This document shows, one piece after another, positions 45,386 to 56,419 of a stretch of DNA of 64,000 nucleotides. Position 1 is the stretch's first letter, and each line of letters starts with the position of its first letter. This DNA is from Salticus scenicus (Eukaryota > Arthropoda > Arachnida > Araneae > Salticidae), in assembly GCA_963930645.1 (NCBI GenBank), contig OZ005648.1:243203436-243267435 (forward strand), given 5' to 3'. A program made the translations under genes and the position numbers. The notes under the pieces are model-generated. The model did no database searches. It worked only from the letters and a program-made list of their open reading frames with translations, and had not been told where the DNA came from.

Positions 45386-45442
45386 TTTTTATGTAAATTA
45401 TGGAGCAATCTTCTTCATGAATATGAAACATTTATAATTTTC

Positions 45443-45448
45443 AATAAA
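45443..45448 (+). terminator. Polyadenylation signal candidate
   Basis: AATAAA 58 bp after the stop of THAP exon B. Such words are common by chance in AT-rich DNA. Confidence 0.3.
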
Positions 45449-46916
45449 ATTATTTTTATCCTGATTTTTGTCTTTTATGTATTATTTCAATTACATAGTT
45501 TCAATGAAGGAGAAATCTTATTTAAATAAATTCTTGATTATGTTATCAGGTAAGTGAGAGTTATTTTGGATGATCAAATACTTATAAATTATTGTTATGT
45601 ATTAAAATTTCTCTGGGCATAAAATTTACAGAGATGATTAAAAATAAAAATTCTTATTATATATGTTAAAATGTTTTTAATGCAAATTTTATGTCCACCC
45701 TCACCTTGAAAAAAAAAAGTATATCATTAATATTTATGATTTTAAAACTTTAAATAACCTGAAATTTGGAGTTCGATGTTATTTATAGTTTAGTACATTG
45801 TATCGTCTATACTGTACATATTGTTTATATTGTCTGTATCAATTGTTAAAGCACATTGTATCGTCGTACTTATCTGTAATTTTAATCAGGTGGAAAAAAT
45901 CCATTATTTAAAAAAATATATACATATATTCAGGTGGCTTAAATATTAAAAAAAAGGAACTTAAAAAAAAAAGTTTACATTTATTTTTGTAACCACAGCG
46001 TATAAACCGAAAGCACCGATGAGATAATATATATATATATTTCTAAATCCATATATGAGGATGTGCATAAAAAGTGGACTAAATCATGTGGCGCCACAAT
46101 CCTCTTGGAATGCCTTGATAAAAAAGTGTTGGATAAATGCGTGCGTTAATGATAAATAAATATAGGGAAGAATGATTAAACTAGCAAATTCTTTGTTTCA
46201 GTAGTTTGTTAAATTTTCAGTATTCATAACTGCTAACTTTTTTAATTGATTCTGGAATGTTGTTAGTATATCGCCCTATATTCGCCCATATTCTTTGAGG
46301 AGTAATTGTCTTCATATTTAATTGTAATTACATGCTAAAGAAAATTATTCTATTAAGAATGTGGTATGAAGAAAAGGGCAAATGTTAACAACATTCCGGA
46401 ATAAATTCAAAAAGTTGGCAGCTATGAGTATTTTATTCCAGTTGATGGACAAGTAATATTTTTCAGAAAAGTTTGTAAATGTTTTTTCAAGGTTGAACAC
46501 CTTAAAAAAAGGGGGGGGGGAATTAAACAATTACAAAAGTAAAGAGGTTAAGACTAATAACAATGCTTTTGCAAAAACCCCTGCAGACAAATATGAACCT
46601 CTTATTCCTCATAAAATATGAAGGATTTTAACCAATTAAATTTTTTATTAATCTGCATACTTGCCAACTCTACTGTGTTTACCAGTAGACTACTGTTTTT
46701 TGGTTATTTCTACTGGCCTACTGTTTTTTGTTAAAAATTTACTATTTTTAGGAACTTACAAGAAAAATGTAAAATTGAACAATTTTCTTGTAAAATATAT
46801 AGACGGAAAATAAGCAGAGAATAAATATAATAATGAAATGAGATTTATTAAAAATGTATGTGTAAAAATTACAATACTGATTTTAATTATCTCAAAATAT
46901 ACCTAAATTTTAGGGG
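45449..46916. other. No gene seen; small inverted repeat and CTACTG repeats
   Basis: Mostly AT-rich. A 45 bp inverted repeat pairs about 46222-46270 with 46383-46430 (GAATGTTGTTA against TAACAACATTC), perhaps a small MITE. Near 46665-46745 the word CTACTGTTTTTTG recurs three times. Confidence 0.5.
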
Positions 46917-47672
46917 GGTTTTACTTTCATCACCCTACTACCATTGGTAATGGAAGTATTGTATTCGGTCCAAAAATTCGATATCGATATTTCACCTGAT
47001 TTACACGTTTTATGGTCCCCTGAGTCCAAAAATGTGGTTTTTGGCAATTGGTCAGTGTGTGTGTATATGTGTGGAATCTTCTGGCTATCATATCTCCGAA
47101 ACTAATAAAGATAAAACTACAAAACTTCAGAATCGAGACAGGTCTGGTGTACAGATGAATTTTCCAAATGTTGGTAAAAATTGAAAAACCGGAAGTGGGA
47201 CATCGGAAACTAGAAGTGGGACCGTAAATCCGTATTTCAAAAACGGCTCTATCGATTTTCTTCAAATTTGCTATATAAACATTCTATTAGATGTCCTTTC
47301 AAATGATATAGTTGGTTTAGGATAATTGAAAGGAGTATAAATAGCTCAATTTCAGGTCTCGCAAGCGCATTCCTTTAAAAACGGCTGCACGGAATTTTTT
47401 GAAACTCGCCATATTAACTCCCTTTTAAATATCCTTTTGTATGTAATTATTGTTTGCCAGTCAATAATTGCGTTTTGATAAAAGTTGTTATCTAAAAAAC
47501 GGCTCTAACGATTTTCTTGAAAATTGTTACATATAAATCAATTTTAGATATCCTTTCTCATGCATTACGTGGTTATTACAGGAAAATTAACAGTCATCTT
47601 GCTTAGGTAGGCCAGTTTTAGATCTCGGAAATTGGTGTTTCAAAAAAATAACTACCTATATATATATACTAC

Positions 47673-47690
<18 letters not shown>
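46917..47690 (+). mobile_element. DINE-1-like element, copy f1
   Basis: Leader TTTTACTTTCATC and GGAAGTATTGTATTCGG with an inner hairpin TACCATTGGTA, then AGTGTGTGTGTATATG, then units of about 155 bp carrying AAAACGGCTCTAACGATTTTC. Lies tail to tail with f2. Confidence 0.65.
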
Positions 47691-47704
<14 letters not shown>

Positions 47705-47837
47705 TTAACCTCGCTATATGTAAGCTTCGTTTCATATGTCTTTACATGTGTGTAAAATTTTTCTTACTGGAAAAATTTTAGGTTTCTACTTCTTTAAGTC
47801 ACTTTTATATCTTGTGATCACTTTATCTAAAAAAAAA

Positions 47838-48778
47838 AATCTGGTGTGAAACAACCACACGACTTCCACTACCCACTATTACACGTATTATATGCATGTT
47901 TTAGAAATAATGTGGTCAGCGAAGACATAAAATTGACCTAGCGAAGTATACACAAAAGAAATTTCCTGTAGGAGAAAGCTAATATATATATGTATGTGTG
48001 TGTGTGTAAAACAGAATTTACATAGCGAGTTAAAAAATAATAGAGTTATTTTTTCAAACACCAATTTCCGAGATCTAAAACTGACCTACCTAATCAGGAT
48101 CACTGTCATTTTTCCTGTAATAACCATGTAATACATGAGAAAGAATATCTAAAATGGATTTATGTAACAATTTCAAAGAAAATCGTTAGAGCCGTTTTTG
48201 AGATACCAACTTTTACCAAAACTTAGCATACTCAGTTGTTGACTGCAAAACAATAATTACATACAAAAGCATATATAAAAGAGATTGAATATGGCGAGTC
48301 TGAAGATATTCAGTACAGCCGTTTTTAAAGGAGACCTGAAATTAAGCTATTTATATAGGGCGCCTATCAATTTTCCTGAACTAACCAACTATATCATTCG
48401 AAAGGACATCTAATAGAGTGTTTATATGGCAACTTTGAAGAAAATCGTTGGAGGCATTTTTCAGATACTGACTTACGTTCCCAATTCCGGTTTCCGATGT
48501 GTCACTTCCGGATTTCCAATTTTCACCAAAATTTAGAAAATTCATCTGTACACCAAACCTGCCTCAATTCTGAAGTTTCGTAGTCTATCTTTATTAGTTT
48601 AGGAGATATGATAACCAGAAAATTTCACACATACATACACCACTGACCAATTGCCAAAAACTACTGTTTTGGACTCAGGAGACCTTAAAACGTGTAAATC
48701 AAGTGAAAACTCGAATTTGAATTTTTAGATCGAATACAATATTTCCATTACCTACGGTAGTCTGGTAATAGAAGTCTA
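47838..48778 (-). mobile_element. DINE-1-like element, copy f2
   Basis: Inverted counterpart of f1: GAAAATCGTTAGAGCCGTTTT, GACTCAGGAGACCTTAAAAC and a leader CATTACCTACGGTAGTCTGG near 48770. On the minus strand a 3' hairpin-like GTCGTGTGGTTGTTTCACAC lies near 47845-47870. The inverted pair spans about 1.85 kb with an AT repeat and T-tract at the centre (47660-47706). Confidence 0.65.
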
Positions 48779-48943
48779 CCTGGGATCTGTTGACTAACTT
48801 TCTTAATCAAGTGTAAAATATGACTAACTTGCCTTGTCTGGCAACTGCGGTTGTTGACTAACCTTCCTGGTCAGATAATTATGATTGTCGACTAGCCTTC
48901 TTTGTCTGATAATATTAACCTTCCTAGTCTGGAATAGTGTTTT

Positions 48944-49208
48944 GGTGACTAGTTCAGCAAGTACACTTTTCAGTTTTTTGACTAGTTCAGCAAGTGCACT
49001 TTTCAGTTTTGGAGACTAGTTCAGCGAGTACACTTTTCAGTTTTGGTGACTAGTTCAGCCAGTACACTTTTCAGTTTCGGTGACTAGTTCAGCCAGTACA
49101 CTTTTCAGTTTCGGTGACTAGTTCAGCAAGTACACTTTTTAGTTTTTGAGACTAGTTCAACAGGTACACTTTTCAGATTTGGTGACTAGTTCAGCAAGTA
49201 CACTTTTT
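48944..49208 (+). repeat. 34 bp minisatellite, about 8 copies
   Basis: Unit GGTGACTAGTTCAGCAAGTA followed by CACTTTTCAGTTTT, with units of 32-35 bp. It lies in the right subterminal region of the putative THAP element. Not a CRISPR array: there are no spacers. Confidence 0.9.
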
Positions 49209-49295
49209 GGCTAGTCAGCAATTTTGGTTAGTCAATTCTGTATTGTCAGTTGAGCATTTTGTCAGGTCACTGTGACCAACATTTTTTTCTGTGTG

Positions 49296-49704
49296 CATAC
49301 GTTAGTTTATATGAAAACTTTGTAAACTTAAAAAATTATTATATCATTTACAAGTGCCATAGAATCAATTTCTAATTTTATTATTATTATTATTATTATT
49401 ATTTAATTTTAATTTTTTAATAATATTAAATATTTTTTGTCTAAATATAAATGAGCTAAATATCTACTTACGAATTGATTAAACCAGTAATGTGACTTTA
49501 GTATAAAATACTGTACACTTCCTCAATGAATCTATAATTTTGTAGATTAAATTAAAATTTTCAATAACAAAGAAAGAAAAAACACTAAATTCTCGTAATA
49601 CATACAGCAAACAATTTCTGTAAATTTATTGCCATGTTTATTCTGAATCACGGTAAATTTGCAATAACTTGTAGTTAAAATACATAATCGAGATTCGTAA
49701 TTTT

Positions 49705-49741
<37 letters not shown>

Positions 49742-50560
49742 TATATATATTTATATATATCCTAACAAAAATTACAGATCATTTTTTTAATGTTATAAAA
49801 CGATCTATAAATTATTAATGTATACCCGTCAATAAATTAAAATTATATTATCCATTAAAATGGATATTTATAATATATACGTCTTTAACATATCTATTTT
49901 TTTTAAACTGTAATTTTGCATGAGTGTTATGGTAAAAAAAAATTCCAGTGGTTACCTGTTGAAATTTTTAACACCTCATCCTTAAAATTTTAATTGTTAA
50001 ATTATGCAATTCATATACACATTTCAAATATTAAATTTAAAACATTTAATTTTGGAAACAAAAATACATATAAAAAGTAAAAATAAATGTTGCTACATTA
50101 ACCTGAATTCAGGTATGAAAAAAAATCAGATTTTGCTGCAACCAATATTTCCATAAAAACATTTTATTATATATTTTTAGTTATTTTCGTGATTTGATAA
50201 GTTGGAAATTTTTGTAGGTATGCATTGGTGACAAAAATATGAAAGATTTTCATCCCTGCGAATTTTAGTGTCAGACGAAATACAATCGTAACATGCTGAA
50301 ATTTTTAATTGTTTTTTAGTACTATATGGAAACCTAAGTTTAGAGAAAAATTTACCATAATTTCTTTTTTAATTCAAACCAAATTTTGGTAAAATATCAG
50401 TCTAAATAAAGTAACAAATCATAAAAAAAATTTTCCTATTGTTTAGATGTTAATGGATTACAAAGTTTCAACTAGGCAAGAAAGTTTTTAACATTGTATG
50501 CAACAGAAGTGAGTGAGAGTCATAGAAATACGAACTTTTTTATAACAGTTAGATAAATGT
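49296..50560. other. No gene seen; microsatellites
   Basis: Holds an ATT repeat (about 49378-49402) and AT repeats (about 49708-49763). No coding frame supported. Confidence 0.45.
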
Positions 50561-50566
50561 CATATA

Positions 50567-51250
50567 TACAGGATTAGCAAAAAAATATGTTCCCACCTTT
50601 AGCTCTACAACGCGTTATATTAGTCTAAATCAGATGAAGTATAAACTGCAGATAAATAGAATTATGAGCTTGATATTTATTAAAATGAAAAGGAATGTAA
50701 CAAAATTCACCAATAAATCGTGGTACAGAACAAATGGCTTTTATTGAAAATGTGAAATGTCATTTGTGTTACATTGTGTGCCCCTTACATTATTCTTTCA
50801 ATAAAAAGAAGTCTCCATTGGTTACTTCCCAGCACATCATGCCTACAACACAAGAGAAAGTGTTACTGGTAAAATGTTTCTACCAGAACCAGCAGAACGC
50901 CATTGCAGCAGTAAAAGAATACCGTCATATAAAGGTATACAAAGATGTTCAATGTCTGCATACACCCTACTCAAAATAATATAGAAAATTGAAACAATTG
51001 GGCAGCTTGGCTTTTTTTCAGGCCGAAGACAAAAGCAAATGCAGTCTTCAAGCACAAAAAATGGGACTATCGCGGTCGTTGAAGCCAGCAGTCGGTCCCC
51101 ACACGGTATTATGAGTATGTCGGTTGTTTACGGTGTATTGGATATGTTGCATTTCATTGTATGTATACCTTACAGTATATTTTGAATTTTTATCGCTAAA
51201 AAATGAAGCCTGAGCACCTATCACGGGAAAGGTGCGAAGAGATTCATAAA
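50567..51250 (+). mobile_element. Decayed mariner-type element
   Basis: TACAGGATTAGCAAAAAAAT at 50567 looks like a terminal repeat and is followed by a transposase N-terminal remnant. No right-hand inverted end is clear, so the limits are rough. Confidence 0.4.
50839..51175 (+). pseudogene. Transposase N-terminal remnant
   Basis: From ATG at 50839 the frame gives MPTTQEKVLLVKCFYQNQQN then AIAAVKEYRHIK, the first helix-turn-helix of the arthropod mariner-like family (E-x-x-x-x-V-x-x-YY-x-N). After a deletion and a frameshift, IGQLGF and then GTIAVVEASSRSPHGIMS and GVLDMLH follow, matching the second HTH pattern (VVEASS-x-SPHG). The catalytic domain is not seen. It is broken by at least two frame changes. 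Confidence 0.65.
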
Positions 51251-51648
51251 ACTTTTGCACTTCAATTTTGTATCAATTCTCACAATATGTTAATGTTTTT
51301 CTAAAGTTTTATTGAATATTTTCTATAGTTTCCAATTTTATTAATTTGTAATTAAAATTTTAGTTGTGTGTCTCTTTTCTGTAGTTGTTTTCATTTAAAT
51401 TCATTGAAATTGGCATTTAAACGATGGGTGGTATATTGCGCCTGCGCATTGTGCAGATCGCCATTATTGGCGAATTTGAAAACGGTTATTCAGTTAGCCT
51501 TTGTAACTCCGCTGGAGATACTCGAGCTTCTTAATACTCCTATCACTACCGTTTCAATAAATTTTTTGTGATAGTGTTACTGATACTTGTAAGTTAATTT
51601 ACTTTACAGCAACATTTTTATAATCAGTTATAAGGAGCTGTCGTTGGA
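51251..51648. other. No gene seen
   Basis: Moderately GC-richer stretch around 51420-51500 (GCGCCTGCGCATTGTGCAGA) of unknown nature. The open frame there is short and unrecognised. Confidence 0.4.
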
Positions 51649-51785
51649 TTGGTTTGTTGGATGGGTTTTACGTAACATTAGTGCTGCGCAATGGGCAATT
51701 CACGATGGTTTGGGACTCATCCCTAGAGGTGGTCTGGAGACATGCCATCAAAATTTTGATTCTCCACGGACGGGATGGAATAAAG
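51649..51785 (-). repeat. SINE body fragment 3
   Basis: GTGCTGCGCAATGGGCAATT, GATGGTTTGGGACTCATCCC, GGAGACATGCCATCAAAATT and CTCCACGGACGGGATGG match the body of the SINE at 32486-32795. No tRNA head. Confidence 0.65.
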
Positions 51786-51892
51786 AGCTGTAGTCTCATT
51801 CTTAATATTCACATTACCATTTAACTTTTATAAAGAATATTAAATATTTTTATGTGTTTTACAACACAACCTACCGATGAATTTTCGTACCT

Positions 51893-52955
51893 TTTTTACT
51901 TTCTTCTATATGTAATATAGAGAAAGTATTGGATTCGCGAAAATTTTCGACCTCCGTTTTTTGACGGATCTACACGTTTTGGGATGTCCTGAACACGAAT
52001 TGATAGTTTTTAAAAAATGTCTGTCTGTGTGTCTGTCTGTCTGTGTGTCTGTCTGTCTGTCTGTCTGTATCATTTTTTTGTGGACGCTGTATCTCACGAA
52101 CCAATGAATGAAATTTAACCAAACTTGGTATTTAGTTGCACCCTGACATGAACTGGTGCCCATTAGATTTGGGGATCAATAGCTCAACAGGTGGCGCTGT
52201 GATCGCATTTTATAGGACAAAATTCCGTATAAATGGGCATAATGAGAGTTATTTTAAACTTGTGATTGTAAAATTAATATGAATTATTGATAATAGTAGT
52301 AGTTAACTAGGAAAAAAAATTTGTGCATGGGGGGGCATCGGTTCCCCCCCTGGGGGGGAAGTACCCCCCCGGGGGGGTTAAATTTTGAAGATGGGTATCA
52401 TTCGAAAGATCTCGTCAATACCTTTAAAACGAATGGTTGAACCATAAATCTGTGATAATTTAAAACAAAGTTATCGATTTTTTTTACTTTTAACAAAAAA
52501 AAAAACTTAGAAAAAAAATCGTATTTTTTTTTTTTTTTTTTTTTTTTTTAAACGAAATTTTACCAAACTTGGTATTTAGTTGGTCCCCGACATAAACTGG
52601 TGCTGATTATATTTGCGGATCAATAGCTCAACAGGAGGCGCTGTGATAGCATTTTATCTAAATTTTTAACATGGCAGAATAAAACAAAAATTCGTATAAA
52701 TGTGCATAATAAGAGTTATTTTACACTTGTGATTGTAAAATTAATATGAATTATTGATAATAGTAGTACGTAACTAGGAAAAAATTTTTGTGCATGGGGG
52801 GGCCCTTAAAAAAAACAAGTACCCCTCCAAAAAAAAAACCCTTAGAAAAAAAAATTGTATTTTTTTTAATTTTTTTTTTTTTTTTAATATTGTTACTGAT
52901 TGAATATGTATAGGAAAATATAGAAGAAAGTCTTGTGGTGGCCACAACATACTAG
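51893..52955 (+). mobile_element. DINE-1-like element, copy g (best 3' end)
   Basis: Leader hairpin: TACTTTC, TTCTATAT, GTA, ATATAGA, GAAAGTA (51897-51931). Then TTGGATTCGCGAAAATTTTC, a GTCT microsatellite (52019-52069) and two ~440 bp tandem units with AATAGCTCAACAGGTGGCGC and TGTGCATGGGGGGG. It ends AGTCTTGTGGTGGCCACAAC, a perfect small hairpin, then ATACTAG before T. CTAG|T after a 3' hairpin is a rolling-circle element end, which ties the family to Helentrons. G- and C-runs at 52329-52377 can pair with each other. Confidence 0.75.
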
Positions 52956-53087
52956 TTTGTTTAATAAATGCCAAAAACATCATTTAAACTCAAATAGCTC
53001 ATCAAAACATCATTTAAACTCATGTAGCTCAAATTTTTATTCAAAGATTTGCTTTAAATATCAGTTTTATTATTTAAAAAAAGAATA

Positions 53088-53170
53088 GTTTGGTTGGTTG
53101 GTAAGGTATTATGTTGCATTAGAGTGGTGCTATGAGGAATCAAAGACGATCTAGAATAATTTAAAAAGAA
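53088..53170 (-). repeat. SINE body fragment 4
   Basis: GGTTGGTTGGTAAGGTATTA, TTGCATTAGAGTGGTGCTAT and GACGATCTAGAATA follow the family order but are diverged. Confidence 0.45.
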
Positions 53171-53203
53171 TTTTTACAAAAAAAAAAAAAAAGATTAAAA
53201 GTA

Positions 53204-53598
53204 AAAATTCTGTCAAGGACAGAATTTAGGACTATTTAGGTACGGAGAACTAATAATTTCAGTCTGTAAAATTTTTATTTTTTATTTTTTAATTTATTTT
53301 TAGTTTCATTTTTGACCGTAAAACTGGGCCACGCATTTTTTAAATGACTGAAATGAATTAAAATAAAGTGTTGTCACCTAAATTTCATACTTTATTCAAC
53401 TTTAAAAAATTTGGTTGTTGTGTATAAAAATTGTTTGCATCCCTGTATTCAGAAAAATTATCCCATTCATTTGATACCTAATTTGTAACGACAAGACTGA
53501 TATTTCTAATTTATTTTGGTGATACACAAAACTGGTCTATAAAAACTGGCGACGACTTTACCCAGATTGAAACTAATAGTCCGCCTAGTAGTAGTAAA
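53204..53598 (-). repeat. Unclassified ~400 bp repeat, copy 2
   Basis: Reverse-complement match to 1987-2386. One end is a clean hairpin, AAATTCTGTC and GACAGAATTT around CAAG (53207-53228). An A-tract of about 23 bases follows the other end (53596-53619). Confidence 0.7.
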
Positions 53599-53696
53599 AA
53601 AAAAAAAAAAAAAAAAAAACGAAAAGTTGAAATAAAATATTAGAATGGCTATAAAATTATAAATTTAATAGTATATGCTTCTTAGGGTGACCTGAA

Positions 53697-54998
53697 TCTA
53701 TACATATATAAATGAATGTTTATCTGTATGTCCTTAATAAAATCGTAAACGGCTTGACCGATTTCGATCATTCTTTTTTTGTTTTTTTCCTTATAGGTCA
53801 GGGATGGTTTAGAAAAAAAAATTGAAAAAATTCGCCTCCCAAGGGGGGGAGGGGGGGCAAAACGTGAATTCAAAAAATCCTTCATATCTCAAACAAAAAA
53901 TTAGATATCCGTAAAATGTTTGCTTTAAAATATAGCTAATATAAATGTCTAAAAAGCAATTTCTGGAATTTTCAGAAAAAAAAAAAAAAAAAAAAAATAG
54001 AGTTAGATCGTTCAAATTTGGTATATAGAGGTTTTCGATACTTACAAATCGATTGCGGATATTTTCGAATTTGTAAAATTATTAGGAGGTGCGGGAAGGG
54101 GGTGAAGCGGTAAGGGGCAAAACCTATGGGCAAAAACAAATAGAAATACAGTTAGGGCATTCAAAATTGGTACAGATAGGTTTTAAAGGCCTGCAAGTCG
54201 AATGGGGATATTTTCGAAAGTGTAAAGTTATTAGGAGGGGCGGGAAGGGGGAGGGGATGGGGGGGTCAAAAAAATAAAAATAGAGTTAGATCGTTCAAAA
54301 TTGGTACACAAATGGTTTTTGATACTTAAAATCGAATGCGGATATTTTTGAATTTGTAAAATTATTAGGAGGGGTGGTAAGGGGGTGGGGCGGTAAGGGG
54401 GGGCTATGGGCAAAAACAAATAGAAATGCAGTTAGGCCGTTCAAAATTGGTACAGATTGGTTTTTGAGGCCTGCAAGTCGAATGGGGATATTTTCGAAAG
54501 TGTAACGTTATTAGGAGGGACGGGAGGGGGGGCGGAGGGGCAAAAAAAAAATAAAATAGAGTTAGATCATTCAAAATTGGTACATAGAGGTTTTCGATAC
54601 TTACAAATCGATTGCGGATATTTTCGAATTTTTAAAATTATTGGGATGGGGGGGGAGAGTGGTGGGGCAAAACAATAAAAATAGAGATAGATCGTTCAAA
54701 ACTGGTGCATAGAGGTTTTTGATATTTACAAATCGATTGCGGATATTTTCGAATTTGTAAAATTATTAGGATAGACGGGAGGGGGGGCGAAGGGGGAAGA
54801 TAACAGAAATAAGAGTTAGAACATTTTGGGAATTTTTTCCGAAGGCAGTGAGAACCCGGTGCGACATTTTTCCTAATCAGATTTTATTTCGTTTTTTTTT
54901 TTTTTTCACGTGATAAAAATTAATGCAATTTTGAGAATTCAGTAATTATAGTGATTCATTTAAAAATAGGGTCCAGCGAAGCGGGCGAAGCCTGCTAG
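53697..54998 (+). mobile_element. Non-autonomous Helitron, copy B
   Basis: Begins TCTATACATATATAAATG after A and ends GCGGGCGAAGCCTGCTAG before T. CGGGC and GCCTG near the end form the 3' hairpin. The body has the same ~150 bp G-run units as copy A. The first 80 bp (CTGTATGTCCTTAATAAAAT, CGGCTTGACCGATTTCGATC) are the usual Helitron head. Non-coding. Confidence 0.88.
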
Positions 54999-54999
54999 T

Positions 55000-55500
55000 A
55001 TATATATATATATATATATAAGAATAGCAAAAATATCGTCAATATAGGTAATTAAATGGAATTCTTTCAGTATATCCTGTAAGAAAAGTGCAATATTTTT
55101 GGAAAATTGTTTTAGCTTCACTAATTTCATTTTCAGAATGAAAAAGATAACCGCGCAATTTTCCCTTCAGATTAAATAAAGAGCTAAAAGTTATATATTG
55201 TTACACAAGAAGAATCGAATGGACCACGTTGATGTGCGTTCCTCTAAGATATCCGACTGGAGCTACTATTCTTTTGGCACTGACTTTTTGAAGAACTGAG
55301 AAGTGATGAAATCACTAATGTTGATGGAAATGGTCTCAATTTGTAAATTCCTTTAGTGATGCATGATGCTGTGTTTGCTTTAAAGATATCTATATTAAAT
55401 GTCGTAAAACTTCAGTTTTCTAACATCACTTTTCTTTTTTTAATAATGAAAAAAGAAAAGTGATGTTAATTGTTGTCTACGTATATTTTTTACTGAAACT
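55000..55500. other. No gene recognised; AT repeat
   Basis: An AT repeat (54999-55020) follows the Helitron. The rest has fragments of coding-like composition, perhaps upstream parts of the copia remnant that follows, but I cannot identify them. Confidence 0.35.
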
Positions 55501-55504
55501 ACTA

Positions 55505-56015
55505 ATCCTGGTTATGTTGTGAAAATTTTGCGTTGTGATAGATGAGGCGAATTTGAATATGATGAAGTTTGATAAATCTCCGATGAAAAATATTCAGATA
55601 TGATACTTGATGTAATATACTAGCTATAACAAAATGGTGCATCTAAGAAGGAAAACAGAACAGTTGTTGAGCTGGCTTGTTCTATGTTGTTTATATCGCT
55701 AAGTGAAGTACTTTCATCAATTTGGGTAGTGCATGTGAAGAAGCTTGTTATCTTCCAAACCATACTGGTTTTTCGACAGAAAAAAAAAACATGAGCCCAC
55801 ATGAACTTTGAACTGGCGAGACAACAATTGAACAAGATTAGTTGAAAGTGTTTGGAAGTGAATGTTATTCCCATATACCAAAGAACTTTAGCCCTAAAGT
55901 TAATGACAAATCAGCTCATGGTCATTTTGTGGGGTTTATCAACAAAAAATATATCTATAAAATTTATTTGCCTTCGAAGAAAAAAAAAATCTCGAGAAAT
56001 TTATTTCAAACCTGA
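55505..56015 (+). pseudogene. Second copia remnant: integrase segment
   Basis: Distinct from the 24.6 kb element. KILRCDR (then a stop) GEFEYDEV holds the second integrase Asp. NGASKKENRTVVELACSML starts at 55633 and carries the catalytic Glu. After a frameshift near 55733, ACYLPNHTGFSTE, SPHEL, LKVFGSECYSHIPKNF, GHFVGF and IYLPSKKKKISRN follow the copia post-integrase order. Several stops (TGA in place of Trp, TAG) interrupt it. No LTRs were found. Much older than the other element. Confidence 0.75.
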
Positions 56016-56419
56016 ATATTAATGTATCTCTCCTGTGACTAGTGATGTTCTTCTAAAGTAAACAGCACGTGTTCAGGATGATTATAAAAAAACCTATCCC
56101 GATGTATGAGAACCTAGCTATCATACCGTTCACAGAAACTGAATAAAAGTTTAGTGCAAGGTATTTTGAGGTATGCGTTCCAGAATCATATGAAAAACAA
56201 AAGTTAAACTGTAGCAGTGAAAAAAAGTTCAAAAATTTCAAATGGTAACACCTATTTTTTTTTTTTTTTATTGGAAAGTGATCTTAGCAAAAAATGATGA
56301 ATAGCGTTGGAACGGTACCTGTAGCATGAAAATCACCAACGCTAGACAAACTAAGAAGAAAAGGTAAAACAACCAAAATGAGGACCGAAAACAGCCGAAA
56401 GCAAAATATTTTGTTGAGT

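Larger units (their letters stand above)
36176..49295. mobile_element. Putative ~13 kb THAP-type transposon (decayed, nested)
   Basis: Inward-facing ends read CACACAGAAAAATG (36176) and, in reverse complement, CACACAGAAAAAAATG (49295). Both subterminal regions carry related words: ATGACTAACTTTCCAGG at about 36404 and TTGACTAACCTTCCTGGTC at about 48854, plus many TTGTCA and GACTAG copies. Between them lie two exons of a THAP zinc finger. THAP domains form the DNA-binding part of P-element-type transposases. No 8 bp duplication is obvious and I see no catalytic domain. Alternatives: two separate copies of one repeat around a THAP pseudogene. Many younger elements sit inside. Confidence 0.45.

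Noticed and set aside
48944..49208. CRISPR-like regular repeats
   Set aside because: Units are contiguous with no unique spacers, in a eukaryotic setting; this is a minisatellite.
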